Shown here: positions 33,632-43,371 of the stretch, one piece after another
Numbering within the stretch: position 1 is the stretch's first letter
Layout: the number at the start of each line of letters is the position of its first letter
Source of the DNA: Verrucomicrobiaceae bacterium
Lineage (GTDB): Bacteria; Verrucomicrobiota; Verrucomicrobiia; Verrucomicrobiales; Verrucomicrobiaceae
Direction of reading: 5' to 3'
Length of the DNA: 64,000 nucleotides
NCBI GenBank assembly: GCA_016795485.1
Contig: JAEUHM010000003.1
Coordinates: 62,001-126,000 of the forward strand
Notes under the pieces: model-generated
What the model saw: the letters and a program-made list of their open reading frames with translations, nothing else
The model's database searches: none
Told to the model about the DNA's origin: nothing
Position numbers and translations under genes: made by a program

Positions 33632-36091
33632 ATGCCCCGTCTTCTCGTCCTCTGGATCGTATCCGCCGTCTCCCTTCATGGCTTGGAGCCGAAGGTGCGG
33701 CCCTTGATCGACGCGCACTGCATCGAGTGCCACGGCGAGGATGTGCAGAAAGGCAAGCTACGGCTCGATGGCGAAGTGAGCGCCAGCACGTGGGTGAAAG
33801 TGCATGACCGCATCGCCGCAGGTGAGATGCCGCCGAAGAAATCCGAGCAACCACCGCAAGCGCTGCGGGATGAATCGCTGAGAATCCTGCGAGACGCCCT
33901 GCACGCCGCGTCTTTGGAGAAACAACGCACGCAGGGCCGCGTGCCAGTCCGCCGTCTGAATGCCACCGAGTATGAAAACACCATGCGCGAGCTCGTTGGC
34001 ACCCACGTGAAGCTCAAAGACCTACTGCCCGCAGAAAACAGCGCGGGCGGGTTCGATAATGTCAGTGACGTGCTCGATCTCTCATCCACTCACTTGTTAC
34101 GCTATCAAGAGGCCGCTGAAGTCACAGTGGCATCCGCAATACCGGTTCATCCGCATCTCCCTGTCAAAGATCGTCGCACGGGCCGTCAAATCACAGACAA
34201 CGGTAACAACTTCAAGCAAACCCTCACCCGCAGTTGCCTGCTCAAGGGCGATGCGCTGGTCGTCTACGCCAAACTCCCCCGCTACGGTCTCGTCATCACT
34301 CCGCACGTGCCCGGAGCAGGCCGCTACAAGGTGCGCATGTCCGCATCTGCTGTCGGCGCGGCTAACATTCCAGTGCCGGTCGCGTATTGCACCGTAGATC
34401 GCGGTCGCGAGCCGCCCGTGGTGCGTGACACGGTCGATTTCCCACCCGGAGAGCCGCGTGTGATCGAAACCGAGATCGCCCTCGAAGCCGGCGAGGCCTT
34501 TGTGCTTCAACTCCAGCTCAACTGGGACATCCGCGCCACCAAGAAGCCCATCGAGGAGCACACCGGCCCCGGATTTCTCATCGAATGGCTCGAAATCGAA
34601 GGCCCCATCGACCCATTCCCCTCACAGGCCTATCGCACGCTGTTTGGCACTGCCGAGCTCATGCCGCGCTCCGTCGCCAAAGCCAAAGCAGAAGGCAAAC
34701 GAACGCAGGACTGGAGCAAACGGAACAACATCTACCAATGGCTCAACGACCCGCTCGAACCTGTTAGCGCCACACCAAAGGAAGACGCGGAAAAACTGCT
34801 GCGTGCCTTCATCCCGCGTGTCTTTCGCCGTCCGGTCGAGGACTCGCTGCTACGCCATTACATTGATCCCGTGATCGCCAAGCTCGATGCGGGCAAGAGT
34901 TTCGTGAACGCGATGACCTTCGGCTACAAGCGCATCCTCACCTCGCCGCACTTCCTGTTCTTCATCGAGTCACCAGGCGCACTTGACCGTCATGCACTGG
35001 CCAATCGACTCTCCTATTTCCTCACCTCGCTCCCACCAGATGCCGAACTGCTCGCCGCAGACGTGACCAAGCCCGAAGTGCTGCAAGAACAAACCGAGCG
35101 CCTGCTGAAGTCACCACGCTCAAGCGGCTTCACCGAGAACTTCACCGGCCAGTGGCTAGAACTCCGCAAAATCGACGCCACCATCCCCGATCCAAATCTT
35201 TACGGCGACTTCGACGGCACGCTGCTCTGGTCCATGCCCGAGGAGACACGCCGCTTCTTCAACGAAGTGCTGCAAAACGACCGCAGCGTGCTCGAGTTCG
35301 TCGATTCGTCATGGACCCTCGTCAATCGCCGCCTAGCAGAACACTACGGCATCGTGGAGGCCTTCAATTCTGCCAAACCACATCCCTCCACCACTCCATC
35401 ACTCCACTCCATCGTCCCCCAATCCGAGTTCCGCCGCGTGAATCTCCCTGCAGGCTCGCATCGCGGTGGCGTGATGACGATGGGCAGCGTGCTGAAAGTC
35501 ACCGCCGATGGCACCACAACCTCGCCCGTGCTGCGTGGCAAATGGGTGCTGGAGCACATCATCGGCAAAGCCCCACCACCACCGCCGCCGGACGTGCCCG
35601 CCATCGAACCAGACATCCGCGGTGCCACCACCATCCGCCAGCAACTCGACAAGCATCGCAACATCGCCAGTTGCAACTCCTGCCACCAATTCATCGACCC
35701 GCCCGGCTTTGCGCTTGAGACCTTTGACCCCATCGGCAACTACCGCGACTTTTACCGCGCCTCCGCCCGCACGCAGGCCGGCATCGTGCAGCTTCCCGGC
35801 TACACCGGTCGCGCCTTTTACCGCGGACCCGATGTCGAAAAAGGCGGCGTCACGCATGATGGCAAAACCTTCACCACCATCGAGGACTACAAACGCCTCC
35901 TTCTCGCCGACCCCGATCAAATCGCCCGCAATCTCGCCCAAAAACTCCTCACTTACGCCACCGGAGCCGAACCCCAGTTCGCCGACCGCGAAATCATCGA
36001 GCAAATCGTCACCAAGATGAAAACCAAAAACCACGGCCTCCGCACGCTCGTGCATGAAATCGTGCAGAGCCGGATGTTTCGCAGCAAGTGA
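33632..36091 (+). CDS. PVC-type cytochrome c protein, DUF1587/DUF1592/DUF1588/DUF1585
   Basis: A 819-residue exported protein; the start at 33632 gives a signal peptide (MPRLLVLWIVSAVSLHG). The cytochrome domain has CIECH at 30-34. DUF1587 begins near 107 (RLNATEYENTMRELVG, LPAENSAGGFDNV), a carbohydrate-binding-like region follows, DUF1592 is about 430-550, DUF1588 includes HRGGVMTMGSVLKVTADGTTTSPV and RGKWVLEHI, and DUF1585 is at the C-terminus (ATGAEPQFADREIIEQI). Such proteins are normally followed by a DUF1552 partner; here the partner lies at 37384 after an intervening gene. Confidence 0.93.
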   Translation: MPRLLVLWIVSAVSLHGLEPKVRPLIDAHCIECHGEDVQKGKLRLDGEVSASTWVKVHDRIAAGEMPPKKSEQPPQALRDESLRILRDALHAASLEKQRTQGRVPVRRLNATEYENTMRELVGTHVKLKDLLPAENSAGGFDNVSDVLDLSSTHLLRYQEAAEVTVASAIPVHPHLPVKDRRTGRQITDNGNNFKQTLTRSCLLKGDALVVYAKLPRYGLVITPHVPGAGRYKVRMSASAVGAANIPVPVAYCTVDRGREPPVVRDTVDFPPGEPRVIETEIALEAGEAFVLQLQLNWDIRATKKPIEEHTGPGFLIEWLEIEGPIDPFPSQAYRTLFGTAELMPRSVAKAKAEGKRTQDWSKRNNIYQWLNDPLEPVSATPKEDAEKLLRAFIPRVFRRPVEDSLLRHYIDPVIAKLDAGKSFVNAMTFGYKRILTSPHFLFFIESPGALDRHALANRLSYFLTSLPPDAELLAADVTKPEVLQEQTERLLKSPRSSGFTENFTGQWLELRKIDATIPDPNLYGDFDGTLLWSMPEETRRFFNEVLQNDRSVLEFVDSSWTLVNRRLAEHYGIVEAFNSAKPHPSTTPSLHSIVPQSEFRRVNLPAGSHRGGVMTMGSVLKVTADGTTTSPVLRGKWVLEHIIGKAPPPPPPDVPAIEPDIRGATTIRQQLDKHRNIASCNSCHQFIDPPGFALETFDPIGNYRDFYRASARTQAGIVQLPGYTGRAFYRGPDVEKGGVTHDGKTFTTIEDYKRLLLADPDQIARNLAQKLLTYATGAEPQFADREIIEQIVTKMKTKNHGLRTLVHEIVQSRMFRSK

Positions 36092-36173
36092 ACCGTGAGT
36101 CTTAATCACGACTCGAAGTGGACGCTCCTTGAGTGGTAGTTCATTGTCGGTTCCCGTCGTTCGGTTTTTGCCC

Positions 36174-37295
36174 ATGCCAACTTCTCCTCTGTTGCTCTCT
36201 ATTGATACTGCTCGCCGCTTCATGCTGCGTGCGACTGGCTTTGGAGGCCGCTTCACAAGCGTCTCACAAGCCATTGAGCATCTTGGATTTGTTCAGATCG
36301 ATCCGATCAATGTCTGCGGACGAATGCATGACCACATCCTGCGGACCAGGGTTAAGGCCTATCGCGAGCATGATTTGATGGCGCACCTGCATCAAGGTGG
36401 AGACCGAACGGCATTTGAGCATCACTTGCTTGGCTCTCATAACCTCGCGGCTATGCCCGTAGAGGCATGGCCTCATTTGCAGAGAGAGATGCGGGAGCGC
36501 ATGAAGTCAGACAGTCTGTGGTCCGGCAAGCTCACGACGGCGGAGAAGCGGCTGGCCGCAGCCCTGCTGGAGCGGATGAGAGATGAGGGTCCGGTTAGTT
36601 CGCAGGACATCGAAAGCGCCCGCAAGGCGAAGTCTCATGCCTGGGACAGCACCACGGTGGCAAAGAGCACACTCCAAAAGCTCTTTTTCCACGGTCGTGT
36701 GCTCATCGCAAAGCGTGAGGGCACTCGCAGATATTATGATGTGCCAGAAAAAGTTCTCCCTCCCGCCATTGTTAATGCCCCAACGCCTTCTGTGGAGGAA
36801 ACGGCGATTTGGCAAGCTCGGTTGAAGTTGCGCCAACGTCGGCTTGCGATCCTCACCGGCACCGAGAAGTCCATTTTGGACACCGAAGTCTGTGCTGTGG
36901 CCGTTGATGGCATTCCCAAGTTGCGACTGCATCTGCTGAGCGAGGATATCCCTCTGCTTGAAGAAGCGGAAAGCTTTCCTGAGCCGCTTTTGATTGCGCC
37001 ACTTGACCCAATCATCTACGACCGCCGATTGACCGAGCAGCTGTGGGGCTTCCACTACCGTTGGGAGGTTTATGTGCCGCCGCAGAAGCGGGTGCGAGGT
37101 TACTACGCGCTGCCATTGCTGCATGGCGGCAGATTCACGGGCCATGCCGATGTCAAAGCGGATCGCGCAACCGGGAAGCTGTGTATTGTCTCTCATCAGG
37201 GGCGCGGTGCTAGGGCAGCGGCGACAAATCTCGCCCGTTTCCTCGGCTTGCGAGGTTGCACCGTAGTTCGCACGCGAGACAGCATCGATCCATAG
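36174..37295 (+). CDS. YcaQ/AlkX-type DNA glycosylase family (winged-helix) protein
   Basis: From ATG 36174 a 373-residue protein of the HTH_42 family, AlkZ/YcaQ superfamily. The catalytic region reads FVQIDPIN: the Q-I-D form corresponds to the YcaQ (QxD) branch rather than the AlkZ (QxQ) branch. Winged helix-turn-helix blocks follow, and the conserved DPIIYDRRL and RWEVYVPPQKRVRGYYALPLL segments are complete. Family members unhook interstrand DNA crosslinks or remove alkylated bases. It sits between the DUF1592 and DUF1552 genes, which usually adjoin, and its codon use looks less GC-rich at third positions than either, suggesting insertion. Confidence 0.85.
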   Translation: MPTSPLLLSIDTARRFMLRATGFGGRFTSVSQAIEHLGFVQIDPINVCGRMHDHILRTRVKAYREHDLMAHLHQGGDRTAFEHHLLGSHNLAAMPVEAWPHLQREMRERMKSDSLWSGKLTTAEKRLAAALLERMRDEGPVSSQDIESARKAKSHAWDSTTVAKSTLQKLFFHGRVLIAKREGTRRYYDVPEKVLPPAIVNAPTPSVEETAIWQARLKLRQRRLAILTGTEKSILDTEVCAVAVDGIPKLRLHLLSEDIPLLEEAESFPEPLLIAPLDPIIYDRRLTEQLWGFHYRWEVYVPPQKRVRGYYALPLLHGGRFTGHADVKADRATGKLCIVSHQGRGARAAATNLARFLGLRGCTVVRTRDSIDP

Positions 37296-37383
37296 TCGAT
37301 CTGCGGCGTGAATCTGGACTCGCAGAGACGAAGCCAAAGCAAACCACGGACAAGATAAACCAACTGATTCGCGTTTTCCGCAC

Positions 37384-38640
37384 ATGCCACGCCCCATTCT
37401 CGACCGCCGCACGTTTTTGCGCTCCTCCGGCATTGCCATCGGGCTGCCGTTTCTCGATGCGATGCTGCCTGTGAGCGCCGCGGAGGCGAAAAAGGCAGCC
37501 ACAGCGCCGAAACGCGTGCTGCTGGTCGGCAGGCCGCTCGGCATGCATGCACCGAATTTCTTCCCGACGGATACGGGCAAGAACTACACGCCCAGCCGCT
37601 ACTTGAAGTTCCTGCAAAGCCGACGCGAGGACTTCACGGTCTTCTCCGGGCTCTCGCATCGCTACGGCGCGGGGCATTATGCGGAGGTCGGGCTCTTCAC
37701 GGGCGTGCATCCCGACTTCATCCGGCCAAACGACATCAAAAACAGCATCTCGCTCGATCAAGAAGTCGCGTCGCACCTCGCGGGGCAGACGCGGTTTAAC
37801 TCGCTCGTGATCGGTGGTGGCAGCGCGGCGTGGAACCGCCGTGGCGTGCGGCTGCCCGCGGAGCAACGCGTGAGCAGCGTCTTCAAACAGCTCTTCATCC
37901 AGGGCACCGCGGACGAAACCGCGCGTGAAATGCGCCGCATCAAGGACGGGCAGAGCATTCTCGACGACGTGCGCGACCAACTCGGCAGCCTGAACGCCAA
38001 ACTCGGCAGCGAGGACCGTGACCGGCTCGATTTGTATGTCTCCTCCATCCGCGAGGCCGAGCAGAAGCTGCAACAGGACGAAACCTGGCAGCTCACGCCC
38101 AAGCCGAAGCTCGACGTGAAGCCGCCGCAGGAGCTGAGCAGCGCGCAGCTCGTCGAGCGCAGCCGCCAGTGGTATGACCTCGTGCATCTCGCGTTTCAAA
38201 CCGACAGCACCCGCGCCATCTCGCTCTGGCTCGGGTCGCAGGACAAGCCGGAGATTCAGGGCGTGAACATCGGCCACCACGATGCCTCGCATCACGGCCA
38301 GGACCCCGGCAAACTCGAGCAGCTCGCGCTCATCGAAGACGCCGAGATGCGCGTCTTTGGCGAGTTCCTCGACAAACTCAAAGCCAGCACCGAGGGCGAC
38401 AGCACGCTGCTCGACCGCTCATCCATCTTCTTCGCTAGCAACCTCGGCAACGCGTCGAACCACGACAACATGAACCTGCCCGTCATCCTCGCCGGCGGTG
38501 GTTACAAACACGCGGGCCACATCGCCCACGACAAGCAGAACAACACCTTCCTCTCCAATCTCTACGTCCGCATGCTCCAGCAAAGCGGCATCGAACTCGA
38601 GAAGTTCGGTGCCAGCACCGGCGTGCTCAGCGAGATTTGA
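37384..38640 (+). CDS. DUF1552 protein with Tat-like signal
   Basis: A 418-residue protein starting MPRPILDRRTFLRSSG: a twin-arginine motif (Arg8-Arg9, RRTFL) precedes a hydrophobic stretch ending near AVSAAEA, so Tat export is likely. The rest matches DUF1552 (RVLLVGRPLGMHAPNFFP, GLSHRYGAGHYAEVGLFTG, SISLDQEVASHL, TRAISLWLG, LPVILAGGGYKHAGHI), a family of predicted secreted proteins that partner with DUF1592 cytochromes. Function unproven. The 3' end overlaps the convergent FG-GAP gene by 14 bp. The composition looks strongly GC3-rich. Confidence 0.93.
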   Translation: MPRPILDRRTFLRSSGIAIGLPFLDAMLPVSAAEAKKAATAPKRVLLVGRPLGMHAPNFFPTDTGKNYTPSRYLKFLQSRREDFTVFSGLSHRYGAGHYAEVGLFTGVHPDFIRPNDIKNSISLDQEVASHLAGQTRFNSLVIGGGSAAWNRRGVRLPAEQRVSSVFKQLFIQGTADETAREMRRIKDGQSILDDVRDQLGSLNAKLGSEDRDRLDLYVSSIREAEQKLQQDETWQLTPKPKLDVKPPQELSSAQLVERSRQWYDLVHLAFQTDSTRAISLWLGSQDKPEIQGVNIGHHDASHHGQDPGKLEQLALIEDAEMRVFGEFLDKLKASTEGDSTLLDRSSIFFASNLGNASNHDNMNLPVILAGGGYKHAGHIAHDKQNNTFLSNLYVRMLQQSGIELEKFGASTGVLSEI

Positions 38641-40345
38641 TCAAGCGCACGTAATCCAGGCCGACATAGCGGTTCTTCTTGGCGGCGGGATTGGTGCCCG
38701 TGATGCGGATGACGAGTTGATGCGGTCCAGCGGTGATCTGGCCGAGTGAGTGCTTCAACACTTCGGTCGTGGTGACTTTGGCAGCATAGAGGTCCACCGG
38801 AGAGCCGAGATCTTTGCCATCCAAGGTGAATTGCACGATGGCGAAGTCGGGGGCGCGAGTGAGAACGGTTTCGAGAGTGTGCTCGGCGGCCTCGGGGACG
38901 TTGAGCGTGATCTCGATGTGGTCGCCCGCCTTGCCGCCGGTCCAGAGGAACTGCGCGCCGCCGCTCCAGCGACCATCGCGGAAGTTTTTCATGTTCTGCG
39001 GCTTCACCGCGCCCGCGCTTGCCTTGATGGAGGCGGCGAGTGCTTCGCCTTCAAGTGCGCCGGGCACGCTTTCGACGGCATCGGCCTGAGTCTTTTCTTT
39101 GGCGACCAATGCGGCGCGTTCTTCCGCTGTCAGCGGCGTCGGCTGCGCGGCCTTCCACTCGGCTTCGCTCACTTTTTGCACGCGATGCAGCAACACATGC
39201 GCACCGACCATGCCTCCGGCGAGGATGTCGGGCAGCTTGTCGCCATTCACGTCTTCGATGATGAGCTGGCGGCCGATGCCGGACTCGCCATCGGCCTTCA
39301 TCGGCAGCCAATCGACGCCATCTTTGCCACGCACGAGCTTGAACCAGTAAACCACCGCGCCCGCATCCCACAGCGGCGATTTTTTGTGATGCGACCAGTA
39401 GGTTTTGCCGGTGACGATGTCCTGCAAGCCATCGCCATCCACATCAGCGAGCTGAACGCTGTGCAGCTCGCTGAAGAGCACGCCGTAGCGGTTCTGCGAG
39501 GCGCGTTCGCCCATGATGAGGTGCTCTTTGAAGCCCTGCGGCGTCTGCTCGTGCCACGACAGGCCAAACTCATGCGCGGCGAGGCTGGTGATCACATCAT
39601 TGTCGCCATCGCCATCCACATCGTAGGCAAACATCTCCGCACCACCACGCGGGGCGAAGGTGGCCTTGTGCAGCTTCCACAGGCCCTGCGTGAGATCTTC
39701 CGGCTGCTCGAACCAACCGTCCTTCATCAGCACATCGAGCCGCCCGTCGCCATTCACATCGCCCACGCCGAGACCGTGGCCAAAACGCTCCGGCGCGATG
39801 CGTTCGGAGATCGGATAAAAATTCCACGGCTCCAATCCATTCGCCGGATTGATCTCCACATAGCCAAAATAGCCGTCACGCGTGCAAACCAGCTCCGGCA
39901 CCGCATCGCCGACGAGATTCGTGAAGTGCGGCGACTCGTTCGAGACCCATTCAAAGACCTGATGCTTCGGCCAAGGTGCCTCATGGCCTTCTTTGCCGGG
40001 GTTTTGATACACAAAAGCCGGCGTGCCGGGAAAACCAGCCGTGAGCACATCGACGAGGCCATCCTTGTTGAAGTCGTAAGGCCAGGAGAAGAAGTTGTTC
40101 GCATAGCCCTCGCGATTCTGCGGCGCGGCCTGGTAGATGAGCTTCTTCGTCTTGAACTCAGGCCCCTCGAACCAAAACGGCCCGTGAATCGCATCTACAT
40201 AGCCATCGCCGTCGATGTCCGCCGCGTTGATGCCCTCCGAGTAGTAGCGATCCGTGAGCTGGATGCGCTCAAAGCTGTGAAGCTGGAAGTCTGCGGCCTG
40301 CGCGGTGAAGACAGCAGTGAGAAAGACGAGGGCGGGCGTTTTCAT
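38627..40345 (-). CDS. secreted FG-GAP/VCBS beta-propeller protein
   Basis: A 572-residue protein: signal peptide (MKTPALVFLTAVFTAQA), then repeats of the D.[DN]GDG..D form typical of FG-GAP propellers: ADIDGDGYVDAI, DFNKDGLVDVL, DVNGDGRLDVL, DVDGDGDNDVI, DVDGDGLQDIV, DVNGDKLPDIL. The C-terminal approximately 100 residues resemble a carbohydrate-binding beta-sandwich (GLDYVRLIKS). It is probably cell-surface exposed and Ca2+-binding. A longer antisense frame (38750-40549) is rejected. Its tail overlaps the DUF1552 gene by 14 bp. Confidence 0.9.
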   Translation of the reverse strand: MKTPALVFLTAVFTAQAADFQLHSFERIQLTDRYYSEGINAADIDGDGYVDAIHGPFWFEGPEFKTKKLIYQAAPQNREGYANNFFSWPYDFNKDGLVDVLTAGFPGTPAFVYQNPGKEGHEAPWPKHQVFEWVSNESPHFTNLVGDAVPELVCTRDGYFGYVEINPANGLEPWNFYPISERIAPERFGHGLGVGDVNGDGRLDVLMKDGWFEQPEDLTQGLWKLHKATFAPRGGAEMFAYDVDGDGDNDVITSLAAHEFGLSWHEQTPQGFKEHLIMGERASQNRYGVLFSELHSVQLADVDGDGLQDIVTGKTYWSHHKKSPLWDAGAVVYWFKLVRGKDGVDWLPMKADGESGIGRQLIIEDVNGDKLPDILAGGMVGAHVLLHRVQKVSEAEWKAAQPTPLTAEERAALVAKEKTQADAVESVPGALEGEALAASIKASAGAVKPQNMKNFRDGRWSGGAQFLWTGGKAGDHIEITLNVPEAAEHTLETVLTRAPDFAIVQFTLDGKDLGSPVDLYAAKVTTTEVLKHSLGQITAGPHQLVIRITGTNPAAKKNRYVGLDYVRLIKSR

Positions 40346-40354
40346 GCCCGCAGT

Positions 40355-41227
40355 TTACGGATTCCGCAGCTCGGACGCCAGAGTTGTTGCAGCTTTTTCC
40401 CACCCCGCGGCATCACTGGCCCCAAACGCCGTCACCATGCGCCAGGTGCCTTCGAAGCCTGCGGGCACGGTGGCGTTGTTGAAGCACTTCAGGTAAAATT
40501 TGCGGTAGGAGTTCGGCACGTTCCAGATCATGGCGATGTGTTCACCTAGCTCCGGAGCCGAAAGCAGTCGCGAGACACCAAACTGGCTGCTCTTCGGCTC
40601 GAAGACAGCCATCCAGTCGATGCGCTGGTTGATGAAAAACTTCCGCGCGGTGTCATCGCCGTCATTTAGAGGTCCGGAGAGCGTTTTGGGCGCATCAGCA
40701 TCCGTTCCAGCGCAGAAGGCGGACACACTCGGAGCCCAAGCATGCATGAAATGATACACGAGCTTCAGCGGAACGGCTTTTTGCGTGCGAAACGTGGTCG
40801 TTTCGTAAACACGGTCATTTTTCAGCTCGGTGAAGCAAGTCAGCTCGAAGTCGCGAACACGTGATTTCCGCTCAAAACGGAAGGTTTGGCCCTTCAGCAC
40901 GGCCTCAGGCTTTTCGACCGGTTTTCCATCGAGGATGAACGCGAGCGATTCGAGCGGCTCCGGCTCGTTTTCGAGATGCGCGGTGCCAATGAAGCCACAA
41001 TCCGGGAACGAGAATACCGTGCCGTAAGCACTGCGCTCCGTCGTCATCGCTTTGCCGCGATAGTCGATGCGTCCCGGCGTCCACTGCGAGGCTTGACGCA
41101 GCAGCAGCGTCACGTTTCCGCAGGTCACGGTGATGGTCGGCAGATTCGGACCAAGATTGGGCTTGAACGGTTCTTTGGCTTCAAGAGCGAGGGCACTTAG
41201 GAAGACAAAGGTGAAGAGTGGGCGCAT
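40355..41227 (-). CDS. secreted protein of unknown function
   Basis: A 290-residue exported protein: signal peptide (MRPLFTFVFLSALALEA), then a beta-rich mature domain with the blocks YGTVFSFPDCGFIGTAHLENE, FRFERKSRVRDFELTCFTELKNDRVYETTTFRT and WRMVTAFGA. I do not recognise a family but similar sequences appear to be secreted proteins of Planctomycetes and Verrucomicrobia. It lies 9 bp upstream of the FG-GAP gene on the same strand, so they are probably co-transcribed. Confidence 0.65.
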   Translation of the reverse strand: MRPLFTFVFLSALALEAKEPFKPNLGPNLPTITVTCGNVTLLLRQASQWTPGRIDYRGKAMTTERSAYGTVFSFPDCGFIGTAHLENEPEPLESLAFILDGKPVEKPEAVLKGQTFRFERKSRVRDFELTCFTELKNDRVYETTTFRTQKAVPLKLVYHFMHAWAPSVSAFCAGTDADAPKTLSGPLNDGDDTARKFFINQRIDWMAVFEPKSSQFGVSRLLSAPELGEHIAMIWNVPNSYRKFYLKCFNNATVPAGFEGTWRMVTAFGASDAAGWEKAATTLASELRNP

Positions 41228-41310
41228 GCTGAGATGGTTGATGAGGGAATCAACGTCTCCCGGGTGCGATCATATCACCGGAAGGTGTCGGCTTCGGAGT
41301 CTCAAGCGCA

Positions 41311-42435
41311 TCAGGCCACTGCCATCACGGAGCAACTGCTTTGTGACTCAAGCGCTGCGGCGAAGATACGATGCGTGGCCAGTGCCTCCTCAGGCGTAGC
41401 ACAGTGAGTACGACCATTGATAGAGCCGTTGCGCTCTGTTAGGAAGGCAGCCCACATTTGTTGAATGATGTCAGGGAAGCCTGGCTCAAAGATATGACCG
41501 GTCACTGTTTTGAACGGCGTATCAAATCCAAGATCGGTGCGTTTCCAGTATTGCTCTTTGCCGCCTTCAAACAACCATAGCGACTTAGGCTCGGAGGTAG
41601 AGAACTTGACGCCACCTTGGGTTCCGCGGACTTCAATGAACCAAGTATTGGTCGCTCCAGGTGCTAAGCGTCTCATTTCAAAACGAATGGGCACTTCATG
41701 GCCATCAATGGTGGTCCAAGCATTCAGCATGGCGTTGTCCCAGGTATCACAGGAAGCAACCCCACCTTTGCCATCAGGGCGCTCCGGGTATCCTTTCTGT
41801 AACTGAGCAAAAACGGCGTTTGGCTTCCACCCGAGGCGGAGAGGAATATGAAGGGCATGCATGCCGAGGTCACCTAACACACCGATTTCACCACAGGTCC
41901 TGCTTTGGCGCTTCCAGTTTGCTGCTTTGGATGCGTCAAGGTCGCTGCTATGATGAAAGCCAGAGACTATGTCGAGCACGCGGCCCCATTTGCCGCTTGC
42001 GGCTTCTTTCATCACACGTTGTGCGCCTGGCATGAACGGAAACTCGGATGAGCAACGTACGAAGCGGCCACTTTTTGCAACAGCAGCACAAATGTTCTCC
42101 GCAGCAGCGAGATCAATGCCGAAAGGCTTCTCGGCAAAGAGATCCTTTCCAGCAGCGAGGACATCGAGATAGATCTTCTCATGCAGATGGTGAGGGACGG
42201 CAACGTAGACGACCTCGACATCAGGATTGGCCAGAAGCTCGTGATAATCTGCGGTGATCTGGGTGCACTCGGGTACTCGGCGAAACCATTCTCTGGTGCT
42301 CTCCACTAGATCAGCAACAGCGACCAACTTTGGTTGAACATCCACGTCCGTGAGTGCGAGCCAACGGCCAAACGCGCTGGCCATCTCCCGGCCCATGAGG
42401 CCGCCGCCAATGATTCCTATACCGACTGATTTCAT
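41311..42435 (-). CDS. Gfo/Idh/MocA-family oxidoreductase
   Basis: A 374-residue NAD(P)-dependent oxidoreductase. The Rossmann motif GIGIIGGGLMGREMA lies at 5-19, the conserved EKPFG at 102-106 includes the catalytic Lys103, and DLGMHALHIPL is the usual substrate-binding histidine block. The family oxidises sugars and related polyols. No specific substrate can be read. The gene has a clear 80-bp gap from the secreted protein downstream and 39 bp from the membrane protein upstream, all minus strand. Confidence 0.92.
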   Translation of the reverse strand: MKSVGIGIIGGGLMGREMASAFGRWLALTDVDVQPKLVAVADLVESTREWFRRVPECTQITADYHELLANPDVEVVYVAVPHHLHEKIYLDVLAAGKDLFAEKPFGIDLAAAENICAAVAKSGRFVRCSSEFPFMPGAQRVMKEAASGKWGRVLDIVSGFHHSSDLDASKAANWKRQSRTCGEIGVLGDLGMHALHIPLRLGWKPNAVFAQLQKGYPERPDGKGGVASCDTWDNAMLNAWTTIDGHEVPIRFEMRRLAPGATNTWFIEVRGTQGGVKFSTSEPKSLWLFEGGKEQYWKRTDLGFDTPFKTVTGHIFEPGFPDIIQQMWAAFLTERNGSINGRTHCATPEEALATHRIFAAALESQSSCSVMAVA

Positions 42436-42474
42436 AAGTTCGAGTGCTTGCGCTCGACTTGAGGCAGCCCTTTG

Positions 42475-43371
42475 TCAACTCCGTCGAAACGCCTTATGTA
42501 TTCCTGGCACATTCACCAAGTAAATGAGTGCGGCGAGCATGTGGGCCTCAAAGTTGAGATTCATGATCTTGCTGATGCTCATGTGGAGAGCAATGATGGC
42601 CACACCGCCGATCAAAGCCCATCTCCGATTGATGAGAATGGCAAACGCCACGAGCTCGATGAACAATCCGCCACCGAAGAGCAAGCGTGCGAGATTTGGA
42701 TACTGAACCAAAGTCTCCGTGATCTGTTGAAGCCACTGCGGTGGCATCTCAAGAGTGTCGTAAAAATGGGAGTAGTGGGTCTTGTAAAGTTGGACGGCGA
42801 GCCAGGGAGCGCGCACGAGCCACATGCCATCCGAGTTCACCACCTTGACGAGACCGCAAACGACGTAGCTCGCAGCGATCACGATCAGTGCGGCCCAGGC
42901 GGCTTGCCGATGGCGCTCGTGATCAGGTCTGATCCAGAGGAAAACGCCTGCCCCACGGCGCGGCCATGCGTAAACGAACATCTGCGCGAGGCCCATCATG
43001 GTTACCATTTGCCAGCTATGATTGATAGCTCCTTGGGAGTTACCTAGCGTGCCAATCAATGTGGCATAGAATGCCCACGGCAGCAGACCGACTGCTGGGG
43101 CGAGGCCAACGACATACAAGAACAAGAACGCGATGACGAAACCCTGAGTCATCATGCCCGGTGGGTTCTTCCCCAGCCACGTTAGGTCAAAGAAGTGGGC
43201 GAGTCCGTTTGGAGACGGTTGATCCAGAAACTTCCGCGTCTCCCACTTCACATTCCAAAATGCGAGTGCGGCGAAACTGAGGCGCATGACAAAGAGTTCC
43301 AGCCGTGACCAGTCAAAGGCAACTGGCTTCCACCAGGGGCGGCCATTCGAAGTATTGATCGAGTCGGTCAT
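42475..43371 (-). CDS. polytopic membrane protein, HTTM/DoxX-like
   Basis: A 298-residue protein with about six or seven hydrophobic segments (for example FVMRLSFAALAFWNV, FVIAFLFLYVVGLAPAVGLLPWAF, AAWAALIVIAASYVVCGLVKVV, LLFGGGLFIELVAFAILINRRW). The N-terminal Arg and charged segments suit a membrane enzyme or assembly factor; there is weak resemblance to HTTM or DoxX families. Its stop lies at 42475 and its start overlaps the 162-residue partner gene by 4 bp, so the two are translationally coupled. Confidence 0.6.
   Translation of the reverse strand: MTDSINTSNGRPWWKPVAFDWSRLELFVMRLSFAALAFWNVKWETRKFLDQPSPNGLAHFFDLTWLGKNPPGMMTQGFVIAFLFLYVVGLAPAVGLLPWAFYATLIGTLGNSQGAINHSWQMVTMMGLAQMFVYAWPRRGAGVFLWIRPDHERHRQAAWAALIVIAASYVVCGLVKVVNSDGMWLVRAPWLAVQLYKTHYSHFYDTLEMPPQWLQQITETLVQYPNLARLLFGGGLFIELVAFAILINRRWALIGGVAIIALHMSISKIMNLNFEAHMLAALIYLVNVPGIHKAFRRS

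Noticed and set aside
35399-36274. Minus-strand 291-residue frame over the DUF1592 gene
   Set aside because: Antisense shadow; the Gly/Ala-rich sequence and lack of a start context argue against it.
38750-40549. A 599-residue plus-strand open frame over the FG-GAP gene
   Set aside because: It is antisense to a gene with signal peptide and six D.DGDG..D repeats; long antisense frames are expected in GC-rich genes, and its sequence looks like no protein family.
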